A stretch of 64,000 bases of DNA from Beroe forskalii (GCA_011033025.1 WFMF01000296.1:124001-188000); one strand, 5' to 3'. Counted from the first letter of the stretch, positions 23,571 to 34,848 are shown. The notes: generated by a model from the sequence alone, not told the origin. Numbers and translations are program-made.

Positions 23571-26500
23571 GCATATTGCCACATTACCGTCACGAACGTT
23601 CTATTAATGATAACGATTATAATAGCTAGCTTTATTATCAGTGGAGGAAACTTTCAATATGAGTCATGATAGTCATAGTACACCTTAAATTCGAATGTAT
23701 GCACTCTTACTGTGCACAGCATAGATCAGTTTCGGACCGAAAGTGCTGCGCGCAATTTTATCATTTCACTCATGACCATTTCACTCATAAATGTTCAATC
23801 AATACCAAAATGTGCAATTGCATGGATACAGTTTGTGTCATAAGCCAGCGTTTGTCAAAATTTAAAGCATTTCATCCAAAAATGAAGAAGATATTGCAAA
23901 ATGAAGTCAGTTTCGGACCAAAAATGGCAGTTTCAGTCCGAAACTGGCTAAATTCTGCTGTATTTGGGCAATTTTTGCTCCTGCCTTATAATGAAAGGTG
24001 ATACAGTCTCTGAGCCTTGTTCAAAAGCTATAATTAGTATTTCGTCTAACTCCATTACTCTACACATAGTACACACGCATTTTAAGAATCCGTAACAAAA
24101 CCAAAAGTACGTGTAGATCCATTGGATGCTAATTTAAATCATCTAGAGTAACAATTACGCGATTATCTATTAAAGAATGGAATATTAATTAAATATGGTG
24201 CATAACAAAATAAATATACTCCCCAAGTCCAAGAATCTCGATAATAATAATGAGCATAACCCGCGGCTGGGACCTTTGTGACGCTATAGCAATTATAAAA
24301 AAGGTTTACAACTTAAGGTTTATAAGGCAATTAATAATAGGCAATTATTGGTATAGCCGAAATGTCTTGTTCATCTCCCCGCTTACCGGCAAATTCCCAA
24401 ATAATTACTTAATCATTCATGCATACCGGTTATTTCAGTAATTTTCAATTAAATAGTTCGCGATTTATTGCTCTTGCTTACCTCAAACTTTAATACAAAA
24501 GTAAAACTATCAACAAAATTTCTACCTCAAAATACCTATTGACGTCGGAAATGACGCAGTACTGTGTTAGTAATATTAGTCAAACGCAAGGAAACATTTT
24601 CCAGATCCTGAACGTAACCTATATTGTACATACCTTGGCTAACTTCTTGCTGCAGGGCACGTTTGATTTTGACCGGGGAATTGGCCAAGAAGGGGACCCG
24701 AATCGAACAAACCGAATTATTGCGACATGTGTAGCGTGAGAAGCCAATATCAATAATATGTGATTCAAAACTTTCTGCGCGCAAATTGCCACTAACTAGA
24801 AGAAGAACACAACCGCGCGCGCGACTTCAAGTTCATTGAGATCAGCCCTATTTTTTCATATTTTTTTCATTTCTTTCAATTTTTCATTATTCATTTTCTA
24901 ATTCAATTTTTTCATTTATTTTCATTATATTTTTATTCATCACTCTACCCATGCAAGTGATCATGTGCCACTATTATAATAACTCATTTTCATTATTTAT
25001 AGTTAGATAGTTGAATTACCTGCTCAGAGAAGGTCTGCTTCCATCTCCATGACCCTTTAGGCCGCAGTCGGTCTCTGAGAGTTCCCCGCGAGCCAGACAT
25101 GGTCTAATCTCCTATACCAAGTCTCCAGCTTAGTTCCATTTTCCAGCTATTGCAAGGATGTAGAGGTGTGAGGGACAATTCTAGATCTTATAAATTTGGA
25201 GAATTTTAATTATCAGTTATACCTTCAGCTTCTTGAACAACTAACAAGGTTGTGGAAATTCATATATGTTACCAACGCCCAAGTCAGTCAAATCTTGCAC
25301 TGCCTCACGATAATTAAAATTTGTCTATGACTTTGTCTTTGAAAATAATTTGAAACTTCAATTTCTCTGATCAAAACGTGTGTTTTTTGTTAAATAATAA
25401 ATCGAATTTTAAAAAGAATGTACAGATTTACGGTTGAACATAATACATACTCAACTGTATGAACTCATCAAACTGTCATTGATATTTTATTATACGCGAA
25501 TTATATCTCATATATACTTTATAAAGGTTCTAAAAAGATTGATGAGCATATACAATCAATATAACGCATATATTTAACGATTTTCCCAATTTGAATCACA
25601 GGCTACTCAGTAGAAAAAGGGGTTGGAGACTAGTGACGTCATAAAATGACCATATTTGGGCATATATTTGAGTTTTTAACCCAAATACGGCCAAAGCAAT
25701 GTCACTGATTCTGCCAAATCCTTCGGAGCAACCTATAACTTCATATACTGCATAGCACCTCAAAAAACATATATTTGTAGTCAATGATATTCATATAATA
25801 TATCCATTATTTAATCTCTATAAATCACAACAACATAATGACGAATCTTACTTTTGATTTAAATAAATTGATATATTCTGCCTATAATGATATGCTCTGA
25901 ATAAGGTTGTTATTTATATATACATAACCATTAACCAATTTATATATGATATCTATAAGATAGTTTCGTCTTTCTTTCTTCTCTGCAGGTATACATTTTA
26001 TAGCTTTTACTAACGCATGAGTGCAAGATATGTAATTAAGATGCTTCCACATAGTTTTTGAGCCGCGCAATGATAAATTCCAACTCTCAGCGAAGGGACT
26101 TATTACTATTCTGAACTTCAGTGTCATGAATGATATGTCATTGTCTGCACTGCCCGTGGATTTAACAGGAAATAGATGGAGAAGTGTAATCTGAATGACC
26201 GAAATAGCACGCGCAATCATCTTCGAATGATTTATAATTCGAAAATGAATGCGCGCGCAGTGTCACTAAAATTGCGCGTCTTGATCTATTCCCCAGTTTA
26301 GCCAATTTATACAATATGCACAGCATCCAAAGCGCGTCACAAAACAGTATGCGAAAGTACACGGTACCACAAACTTCACATACCCGCTAAAACAATCCAA
26401 GGTATTTCATTTCTTGTGTTGGTAAAATACACACATTGCACCTATATGATATTACACACGCACACGCCTGATGAATAATCGGCGGAAGTAATGACACAAC

Positions 26501-26688
26501 AAAATTACCAAACTCGGACATAAATCCATCCGTGCACGTGGAAATTTTGCCACACCACCGCGTGCCAATATTTCCCTCTAAACGGACACCTAACTTTGTG
26601 TAACACTACTAGCGATATCTCATATCTTGGACATCCTCTCTCTCACTAAGTTACATGTGTGTGGAAAATATATTGTCGAGTGGCCGGC

Positions 26689-27565
26689 TCACAAATTGGA
26701 GACTATGTGATTTTCCTTAGGCAGGGCCATGTAACCGTCCCTGGTCGTAATGTTCACCTTCTGGTGGTCCACCTCGTTTTCCCTGGCCTCGTGGTATTGC
26801 GGCGGTGGCTGCGGCGGAGGCTCCACCTCCGGACAGGGCGGCGCGTTGTTTGAGTTACAGTCCCCCCGGCCCACGGCTGCTTTCTTGAACGCGTATATCA
26901 CACCCATAAACATGGGTTTCTGTAGCTCTTCCTCCAGCTCTCCGTCTTCCAACGACTTGCCCGACTTCTCGAGTTCGTAATAGTAGTTGAAGCGCGACAC
27001 GATGATGGGGAAGGGCAGGGCGATCACGAGGATACCCATAAGGGCGCAGAAAACGCCCACGATTTTACCGAGAGTCGATACCGGTACATAGTCCCCGTAC
27101 CCCACAGTACTCATTGTCACTATACTCCACCAAAACGCTTCTATTATCGAACTGAACTGCGTATCGTCACTGCTGAGGTCCGCGAAATACACCATGCTGC
27201 TGAAAAGGACGACGCAGATGGAAAGGAGGAGGAAGAGGAGGGCTAACTCTCGGCTGCCCGCCCGCAGGGCGTACGCCAGAGCGAGCAAACCCGCAAAGTG
27301 ACGAGACATCTTGAAGATCCTAAAGATACGGGTGAATCTGATCATACGGATGAAGACAAGGGACTGCAAGTCCTGGTCCTTAGGGACCATAAGGCTGATG
27401 TAGAAGGGAAGGATGGCCGCTAAATCAATCCAGTTGAGAACTGACTTCCAGAACTCTTTTTTATTCGGACAACAAGCGAAACGCGCTATGAGCTCGATGG
27501 AAAACCAGATTATACAACATACTTCTATCCCAAAAAAGACTTTCTGATCCATGTGCACCATGCCC
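26689..27565 (-). CDS. Kv channel last coding exon: S2 to C-terminus
   Basis: It begins after the acceptor TGTTTCAG at 27566-27573, completes a split Ala codon, and encodes 291 further residues to a TGA at 26689-26691. On the 504-aa model, S4 carries R286, R289, R292, R295 and K298. The selectivity filter TVGYGD is 366-371 (genomic 27108-27091). The residue at the Shaker T449 position is V373, as in Kv1.2. The S6 hinge PFP is 397-399. An upstream in-frame ATG at 27582 lies in the intron and is not a start. Confidence 0.95.
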
Positions 27566-28986
27566 CTGAAACATTGCTTCATTGGAAAAGAGTCACAAAA
27601 ATATTAGGAATGCTCAACACGTTACATTGATGTTTCGGAATGACATAAATCAAAAGTTTTTAATCTTCCTCCAAATCATTTCCGTCTTTAAACATCACAA
27701 TTTCCCCAATTTGTAAATTGTTTTCACTTACGCGGTAGGGGGATCCTCTGTGTGATCGAATACGGGCAGAGTTTCCACACAAACTGATGAGATGGCTATC
27801 AGGATCATAGTGATGTCAATGTACGCCACACACGTAGCGAGAAACCCTGACTGCGGGTCTTCGAAAACCTGCAAAAAGTGATGTTAGGAATTGAAATACC
27901 AGAAGTCACAGTCTACCAGTCCCGGACTGTGTCACAGAAAACACTATGCTCAGATTTGGTCGTTTATGGTAGCATATCATGCATTGTGCATACGTGTGCA
28001 GATCGCTTGATTGATGGAGGTCTCGATAAAGACGCGCAATTTACAGTTCCGATATCAATTCCATCGAAAGTACAGCGAAATTGCGCGTCTTTACCAAACC
28101 CTCCGTTAATCTAACGATCTGCACTCTCATATGCGTAATGTACAGTTATGGCTTTCATAACATAAGGCATAATTATATGGCTTAATAAAGATGAGACAAG
28201 AATATAATGCGAGTCTGCGAATACAATAATTTCTGGCAGGGTTTATTATTAAGTTAAGCATAATATAATACAAATTATATTTATTTAGTTATTTAGAGAA
28301 TGATTACACGATACGCTCTTAAGGAGTGTACATTAAGATTTCAATGAGTATTGAGTAGCATTACAGGTACTCTAAAAGAAGGTACTTGGCATGACGGCAT
28401 ATGCATGATCTCAGGATGCAAACATTGCAAGATACTGAGCCCTCAGCGGAGCCCATCATAATATCTGGTTTATTAATCAATTGGGAATCGGCAATCATTT
28501 ACAAAATTGCCTAGAAAAAACCAATGATGTTTGATTGCAAAAAGTCAGAAATGTTTCTCACCTGCCACACTTTCTTCTGTATCGGATGGTCTGGTAGTAG
28601 GAGCTGTTTGGCAGGGACTGCGTCAGGACAAAGTTTATCCAGAATATGATCACCCAGCCTAAAAAACCTGACTTCCTCAGTGAAAATGTCCGGGTTTAAG
28701 GTTGCTGGAAGGCACAGCAAGCCGTCTGACTGGTAAAAATACAGTATAGTCTCGAATGAGTCCCGGTGTCTGTCGAAGAAATACTCGCGGGTGTGCGGAT
28801 TGTAGTACTTTTCCCGGTCCGGAGATCCGAGGAGAGTGGCAGGGAAGCGGTCCAGGGTGGATTTCCTCGTCTGGAAGCGCAGGCCGCTCACGTTGATGGT
28901 CATGACGTCCTCGTGATTCACAACGTCGTCCAGCTCGAGGATATCCCCGTTCTCCCGCTCCCGCTTCTTCTGCAGCTTGGGGAGGC
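26689..28986 (-). CDS. Shaker-family (Kv1-like) voltage-gated potassium channel, three certain exons
   Basis: This is the pore-forming subunit of a tetrameric, delayed-rectifier or A-type plasma-membrane K+ channel. Coding segments on the minus strand are 28562-28986, 27732-27868 and 26689-27565, with GT-AG borders and agreeing phases. The protein shows, in order, the T1 tetramerisation domain (starts VMTINVSGLRF), S1, S2, S3, S4 (arginine every third residue), S5, the selectivity filter TVGYGD and S6. T1, the ETLP after S1 and the S6 flank (SRFNYYYE) all point to Kv1 rather than Kv2-Kv4. Oddities are a PFP hinge in S6 where Kv1 channels have PVP, and a very short S1-S2 loop. The C-terminus ends VSNL, which fits a class I PDZ ligand (S-x-hydrophobic). 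The tail has a PPPQPPPQ tract. With the candidate first exon the product is 504 aa, normal for Kv1. The 5' start is the uncertain part. Confidence 0.95.
27732..27868 (-). CDS. Kv channel exon encoding the S1 segment
   Basis: A 137-bp exon between the acceptor TTTTTGCAG (high-coordinate side) and the donor GC|GTAAGT (low side). It enters in phase 0 and leaves with two bases of an Ala codon. It encodes VFEDPQSGFLATCVAYID, then the hydrophobic S1 helix and SSVCVETLP, the Kv1 signature after S1, and ends in DHTEDPPTA. Without it the T1 and S2-S6 exons do not join in frame. Confidence 0.93.
27978..28146. mobile_element. Fold-back MITE in the channel intron between the T1 and S1 exons
   Basis: Core arms 27997-28042 and 28078-28123 are imperfect inverted repeats sharing TGCAGATCG at the outside and AAAGACGCGCAATTT at the inside. 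Weaker pairing (GCATAC/TATGC and beyond) extends the element to about 27978-28146. A solitary related AAATTGCGCGTCTT lies 3' of the gene near 26267. No coding content. Confidence 0.75.
28562..28986 (-). CDS. Kv channel exon encoding the T1 tetramerisation domain
   Basis: Encodes an acidic and basic leader (GLPKLQKKRERENG) and then T1 from about residue 53, including INVSGLRFQT, FFDRHRDSF and EVRFFRLGD, ending KKVWQ at the donor CAG|GTGAGA. It lacks the zinc-binding HxxxxxC...CC motif of Kv2-Kv4 T1 domains, as expected for Kv1. The 5' border is placed at the acceptor CACCAG|GCCTCC (28986), because sequence beyond it is minisatellite and no suitable ATG precedes T1. On the minus strand the minisatellite is pyrimidine-rich and could serve as the polypyrimidine tract. 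Confidence 0.85.
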
Positions 28987-29830
28987 CTGGTGTCAAGATG
29001 GAGTGGTGTAAAGATGGAGTGGTGTCAAGATGGAGTTGTGTCGAGTAATAGTGGTGTCAAGGATGAGTGGTGTCAGGATGGAGTGGTGTCAGGGGGGAGG
29101 CCTGGTGTCAAGGGGGAGCGGTATCAAGGGGTAGTGGTGTCGAGGGATAGTGGTGTCAAGGAGGAGTGGTGTTAATATGGAATGGTGTCAAGGAGGAGTG
29201 GTGTCAAGGGGGAATGGTGTCAAGGGGGTGTCAAGGGGGAGTGGTGTCAAGGAATGGTGGTGTCGAGGGGGAGGCCTGGTGTCAAGGAGGAGCGGTATCA
29301 AGGGGTAGTGGTGTCGAGGGATAGTGGTGTCAAGGAGGAGTGGTGTTAATATGGAATGGTGTCAAGGAGGAGTGGTGTCAAGGGGGAATGGGGGGGGTGT
29401 CAAGGGGGAGTGGTGTCAAGAGGGAGTTTGTCAAGGAGGAGTGGTTTCAAGGAGGAGTGATGTCAATGGGGAGTGTTGTCAGGGAGGAGTGGTGTCAAGG
29501 TGGAGTGATGTCAAGGTGGAGTGATGTCAAGAAGGAGTGGTGTCAAGATGAAAGGGTGTCAAGGAAGAGTGGTGTCAAGATGGAAGGGTGTCAAGGAAGT
29601 GTGATGTCAAGGAAGTGTGATGTCAAGGAAGTGTGATGTCAAGGAGGAATGGTGTCAAGGAGGAATGGTGTCAAGGGGAGAGTGGTGTCAAGGAGGAATG
29701 GTGTCAAGGTGAAGTGATGTCAAGGTGGAGATCTGTGAATGTAGAATGGTTTAAGATGGGTTGGTGGCAAAGTGGATTGGTGTCAAGGTGAAGTGGTTTC
29801 AAGGCGAAGGGAAGTCAAATGGTGTTAGTG
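28987..29830. repeat. GGTGTCAAGGAGGAGT minisatellite with higher-order repeat
   Basis: About 50 degenerate copies of a 16-17 bp unit (GGTGTCAAGGAGGAGT) directly abut the T1 exon on its upstream side. Superimposed is a longer repeat: a block starting GAGGCCTGGTGTCAAG at about 29098 recurs at about 29272 (174-bp shift). The same start occurs at the exon edge (about 28983). Reading frames across the array are repeat artefacts. Confidence 0.93.
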
Positions 29831-30972
29831 TCGTATTGTCAATATTTCTACAATTGATTCAGTGTACGATACAAATACCGCTAAACACCCACTACCCCTA
29901 ACCCAAAAAATGGTGCAGAGCCACCTAAATTTCATGGGGCACCATTTCGACTTCTTAACCCCACAGTGTAATTTCAGGCCGATTGCTTCACTGAAAAACG
30001 CCAATTTTCCTCAGGGATGCAGCGTACAACTTGAAATTTACGTACAAATTGAGATGACTTCTGATTTGCTGGAAGTGTTTCCTTCTATTGGCTGCTGCAG
30101 AACTTTCGAGTGAAGACTGTCTTTGCATCGGCATGACTAAGAGACACCTACAAGACATCTTAACTTATCAACGCTTATGCCAATTATTGGAAACCTCGGA
30201 TGAAAATCCTTCCAACGAATACTTAAATACTCTAATAACTAAGTAAACTATAGTATCTACAAATATTCTGAAAGTATCACTAAGGATGGTAAGGTGGATT
30301 ATTCATTATTGCATTTTTGGCACGGGTTGATAACATAATCAGACACAAGTCATTGTTGAACGTTAATGCGTTTTAACCTAAGTCTTAAGTTCAAGAAGGA
30401 AAGAAAAAAATCAAAAATGCTCATTCTTGCCCGACTAATAGAATTTTGTTGCCAAAGAGTAATTCAATCAGCTTATTCACAGAGACAAGCTTATCCACAG
30501 AAGCAAACTTACACACAGAGGGCAAGCTTATTTCTCTACGTCACAGATACAACGGGTCACAAAATCGAAACATAAAAAGTAAAACGGAAGAAGATTTTGC
30601 AATAATTCTGATAAAAGTACCTATAATGGGATTAATTACGTGTCCTGACCCTGGCCTTCAGACGATTTTAATACGATTTCCAGCACTAACTTTATAAAAT
30701 AAACAACGTTACCTTAAATTACATTGAAACATTTAAATTAGATCTGGTGACAGGAGCTCAGTAGTCACTGATGCATTTCTCTGTAATCAATCGGCTTTTC
30801 TAGGGGTAGAAAGTTCCTCATTACATCGCCATCGTGCCATCGACCACATACAAAAATGTGATTGATGAAAACTTTTCACGCAGTTAATTAAGGTGCTTGC
30901 ATTAACCTCTTTCATTTGAGCGGCTTTCTGAGATCTTCATAGTCATTTTATCCCAGATAATGCACGTTTTTA

Positions 30973-31196
30973 TACTTACCACTGCAAAATGATGAGTTTG
31001 TCTCTACTCACCACTTCGAAATGATGAGCTGGTTTTTACTCACCACTGCGAAACAATGAGTTGGCATCTACTCACCACTGCGAAATGATGAGTTGGTTTA
31101 TACTCACCACTGCTAAACAATGAGCTGGTTTCTACTCACCACTGCGAAACAATGAGTTGGCATCTACTCACCACTGCGAAATGATGAGCTGGGTAG
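30973..31196. repeat. ~32-bp minisatellite, seven copies, each with a 5' splice-site consensus on the minus strand
   Basis: CTCACCACTGCGAAA (or a close variant) recurs at about 30974, 31006, 31039, 31071, 31103, 31134 and 31167, a 31-33 bp period, followed by alternating GATGAG and CAATGAG then TTGG or CTGG. On the minus strand, the sense strand of the channel gene, every unit reads GCAGTGGTGAGTA (one is GGTAAGTA). Confidence 0.9.
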
Positions 31197-31208
31197 GTCG
31201 TTCCTCAC

Positions 31209-31284
31209 CCTCTCCCACCAGGTAAGCGTATCCCGTGTTCCCACCCCTCTGGTTGTTCAGATTCCTTGCCCCAGATCCTGCCAT
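31209..31284 (-). CDS. Candidate first coding exon of the Kv channel
   Basis: Reading on the minus strand from an ATG at 31284-31282 gives MAGSGARNLNNQRGGNTGYA then YLVGE, ending in phase 1 at GAGAGG|GTGAGG. That phase fits the T1 exon acceptor (G|GC CTC) exactly and yields a 504-aa protein of normal Kv1 length. Weak points are a poor Kozak context, an overlapping out-of-frame ATG just upstream, no family conservation to test at Kv1 N-termini, and a better donor further on (GTGAGT at 31171) that would be out of phase. This is inference from splice phase and position only. Confidence 0.35.
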
Positions 31285-32661
31285 GCATGTACCACTGATG
31301 TACCCAGTGTGTTAGGTATGAACGAGGGAGAGGAGAGAGATCACGAGGAAGGCACGAGGAGAGTGTGATGAGGAGAAAGAACGAGGGATGGATGAGGAGG
31401 TGGGTTCGTCAGATCTCCGTAGCAGCTCTCAGACTAAATATCACTCGCTATAAATGGGAAGTGGTAGATTATAGTTCGTGGGAATTGTATTGCTGAACCA
31501 CGTGGTTTCAGCCCAAAATAAATTCGCATGATTACAAAATATTCAAAAGATTAGACGACAAAAACTGAAAGCACAAGTAGGTACGTCAATTCCAGATTGC
31601 TGACAACACAAAATCTGATATAATTACAAGGAAGTAGCTTATCAGACAAACATTTTACTTCAGGGTTCTGTGTCCTGTGAGCTCATTAGAAAGTGAAGAA
31701 ATGATAAGTTCCATGACCGACTGGGTATGAACAGAATAAGGTGTAGGAAATGGAATGGGAAATTCAGAAAACTGCTAGATGGAACCATTCCATGAAAGAA
31801 CATTTCGTTGCTTTTAAAGCTTTATAAGCATGTACTGTATTCTAACTATGCACAGTTAATTGGGGTGCATATAAAAGGGTCAGTTTAACGTCAATTATTA
31901 TCCATGCTAAACCATGAAAACTAAGGTATTTTCAACCGCCTGTTATTGCGGTGCGATATAAAATATAATTTCAGAGATATTATTTTTAGCCATTATGTAA
32001 TTAGTTAATTACCTTAACGATAATTTTAATGGTTAATTCCCCCTTATACCGTACATACAATGCATAACAAAAGTATTAACTGCTACAATTAAGTGGCCCT
32101 GGTAAATTTGCTTGAAAATATATATAGGTACCTACCAACTCAAAAACGGCTTGGTGTACAACGTTAAAACTTACAAGTGCACCTTCTTGGATACACCACG
32201 CTTAAAAATAGGCTACTAAAAGTGACATATTTTCCAGGATTTAAAGCAGAAAGCTGATGACATCATCAACGGTCTATAGTCTCTTGGTGCGGGGTATAAA
32301 ACGGCAGACGGTCGTATACCTCAGCACAATTAGCACATTGTGTACGGTCACCCCAAGCAGTCAAAAACTCAGTGCACTTCACACCTTACAGCAGTTTATA
32401 TTGCAGGCAGGCGGGATTCAGGGTTTATATAGTAGGGATTTAGAAACACCTTTAATTGGATAAATTGAGGGAACTTATGATTAATATTATTGTGAAGAAA
32501 TGGGTTAAGACTCCAACAACGCGCATATCAAGGATGAAGTGAAAAAGAAATAAGAATATTCCTTGTTCAATATTTGAATGTTGAAAGTTTTGATTAACTG
32601 ATTAAGCACAAGACATATAATCAATCCAATGTGTTGCACCAGCTGCAGGGTACCCTGCTTA

Positions 32662-32779
32662 TTGCGTAAAAAAATAAAGATACTTCATCAAGAAAGTTTC
32701 TTGATGAATTTTCTTGCGTAAAAAATAAAGATACTTCATCAAGAAAGTTTCTTGATGAAGTTTCTTGAAGAAACTTTAT
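32662..32779. repeat. 52-bp tandem repeat containing a 20-bp palindrome
   Basis: Two copies (32662 and 32714) of TTGCGTAAAAAATAAAGATA followed by the palindrome CATCAAGAAAGTTTCTTGATG-type sequence, then a partial third stretch with further AAGAAACTT/AAGTTTCTT pairing. No coding content. Confidence 0.8.
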
Positions 32780-34375
32780 CAAAAAACATCATCAACATAA
32801 ACTTTCCTTACGTCCTAACATTTGTCTACGTACGTGCAACACTGCAACGTATTACAGAGCGAAGAAATTATAAATAACAAGCCTATAAATAAAAACATAA
32901 ATATAACAACAAAAACACAGCTCTATACTATATTTATAGACGTTCTAGACTTCACTAGAATAAAATCCACCTATTAGACTCCCTGAAGTTTCCCGACAAT
33001 TACTGAGATTCGTGGCAATTACGTCACAGCGACGTCGCTATATTGCGTTCTTCCCAAGTGCAATAGACGCGACATGCAACCAGAATTAAGGCTAAACAGA
33101 GGAGAATAATTATACAGTAGGAAGGCATGATAAACGCTGTAAATATGAAGGTCTCCGCGGGAGAGAAATTGGCGCTCTTAAATCATCACAATTTGCCATT
33201 TAAATCTATGATAATTACGTCACGAGAAAAGACGTATTATTTTACACTGCGGCAAATGGGAGAAGACCCCAGAAATTCCGGCAAGAACTAACGGAAACTT
33301 GATTACATTGTTGACAACATGAAAGCTTGAACTCTTAAACGTAAATTTAGGAAACAATTCCATTTCATACTCGGCTTAATGAGAGTAAAAATACCCATTG
33401 TCTCGACCTGGACAGCATTTACAAAGTGCATGTACATACGTTGAGCTGCGCTGGGTTTTGAAATTTAGTATTTTAGGAGGAATTCACAATTACAGCTTGT
33501 ACACCATATATTGTTGGGAATAGAACGAAACTATAGAATAGAGGGAGAGAAATAAGAGCTGCGATTCTTAATGTAAAACTGTGTGCAAGTTGTATTATGA
33601 TCGTAGGTATATACGATATTATGATTATTAAATCCAAAGGAGGAGGAGTTGTAACATCAAAAAGAAAATATTATTCCACGTAACCTAACTTTTAGGGCTT
33701 TCGTTCGGCGTTTATTTTGTGTGTTAGTACCTATATAATTGGAGAAATGAGGCCATAAAACATACATACTCCTTTTAAATGAAATTCACTGAAATTATCA
33801 AGGTTCCGTTGGCCGTTCACGGATTGGTAATTTAGTAATTTGCACAATACTCCAACATACGGGGCACCAAGTCGAAGAAGGGGTAGGTACTCTTATTTTT
33901 GATAGCCAATCACACAATATAATTTACGTAAAATAACGAAATTTATATATATCAAATTATAAATAATCAGTGTCCGAGATTAAATTATACACGCGTTAAA
34001 ATTATCAAAAAAGATCGTGCGAGGGAAGGGATCGCAGAGATATTATATATGTTCTATACACAAGACGAATATAACATGGAATTCCGCTAAAATCACACCT
34101 ACAGCTTTTTTGATTTTTTACAGATCACAACCCGTATAACAGATCCCGCACGCATTTTCACAAAAAACACACGCCTTCAAACAAGAATATATCAAGCTAA
34201 TGCACCGAGTAAAATATTATGAGAAAAACAACGAGAAAAAACAACGGAGATTACGGTACAGAATCGAGTCTTTGAGGATCAGATAGAAGCGAATCACACG
34301 AGATATTATCCTAATTCTCTGATTCTACCACTATTATTTAGCAGCGTACAAGCTAACCCACTGGCTACAAGTACC

Positions 34376-34440
34376 TTCGACATTGACCAATCAGCGTGTG
34401 AGTAGACTGTCAGTTCGCACGCTGATTGGTCAATGTCAAA
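34376..34440. repeat. Family B hairpin element, best copy
   Basis: Arms 34376-34401 (TTCGACATTGACCAATCAGC and on) and 34415-34440 are reverse complements over 26 bp with two mismatches, around a 13-bp loop. Related hairpins sharing GACATTGACCAATCA occur at 18.3, 47.1 and 54.5 kb, so this is a dispersed miniature element or conserved palindromic repeat. Confidence 0.75.
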
Positions 34441-34848
34441 ATGACAAGGTTTTGTAATCCTATTTAGCTATTTGTATCTAAATTTGACAGGGTTGAGCTG
34501 ATTGAGTATATCAATAATCTTTGATTCTAAAACCGACAACAGCTCAATTGCTCCATAACCAGGTCAGAAGTAGGCGGGGCTTGAATAGTTGAATAGTGGG
34601 GGTAGAAGAGTAGAAGAAGCTGAATAGTCAGGGTAGCTAGGAGGAACAGGAGCTGCAGCAACTCTCATCCTTAGTAAGAGAGAGGAGGAATGGTGGAGAA
34701 AATGAGGGTTCCATACTCACTCCACCTTTCCCTCCTTCCTCCCACCTTAACTTACTTTTAGCAACTTATAGCCCTCTTCTGTCCCACCTTACCCTCGTCA
34801 ACCCACCTCATTGTTCCTCAGAATAAACCTGGTAAACCTGTTCAGCCT

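Larger units (their letters stand above)
18370..26688. other. Non-coding stretch downstream of the potassium-channel gene
   Basis: No further gene was recognised. It contains two MITE copies listed separately, TGACGTCA palindromes at 20286, 21778 and 25634, a T-rich tract at about 24850-24940, and a CpG-rich AAATTGCGCGTCTT element end near 26267 that matches the arms of the fold-back element inside the channel intron. The part next to 26689 should hold the channel 3' UTR, but I did not find an obvious AATAAA close to the stop. Confidence 0.4.

Noticed and set aside
28987-28996. Start of the channel at a TTG at 28996
   Set aside because: Non-ATG start inside the minisatellite; a splice acceptor at the exon border explains the open frame better.
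28990-29636. Several open frames rich in GVVSR/EEWCQ-like repeats
   Set aside because: Direct translations of the 16-17 bp minisatellite; not genes.
30973-31196. Seven regularly spaced repeats resembling a CRISPR array
   Set aside because: Units are contiguous 32-bp tandem copies without unique spacers, in an animal-type genome.
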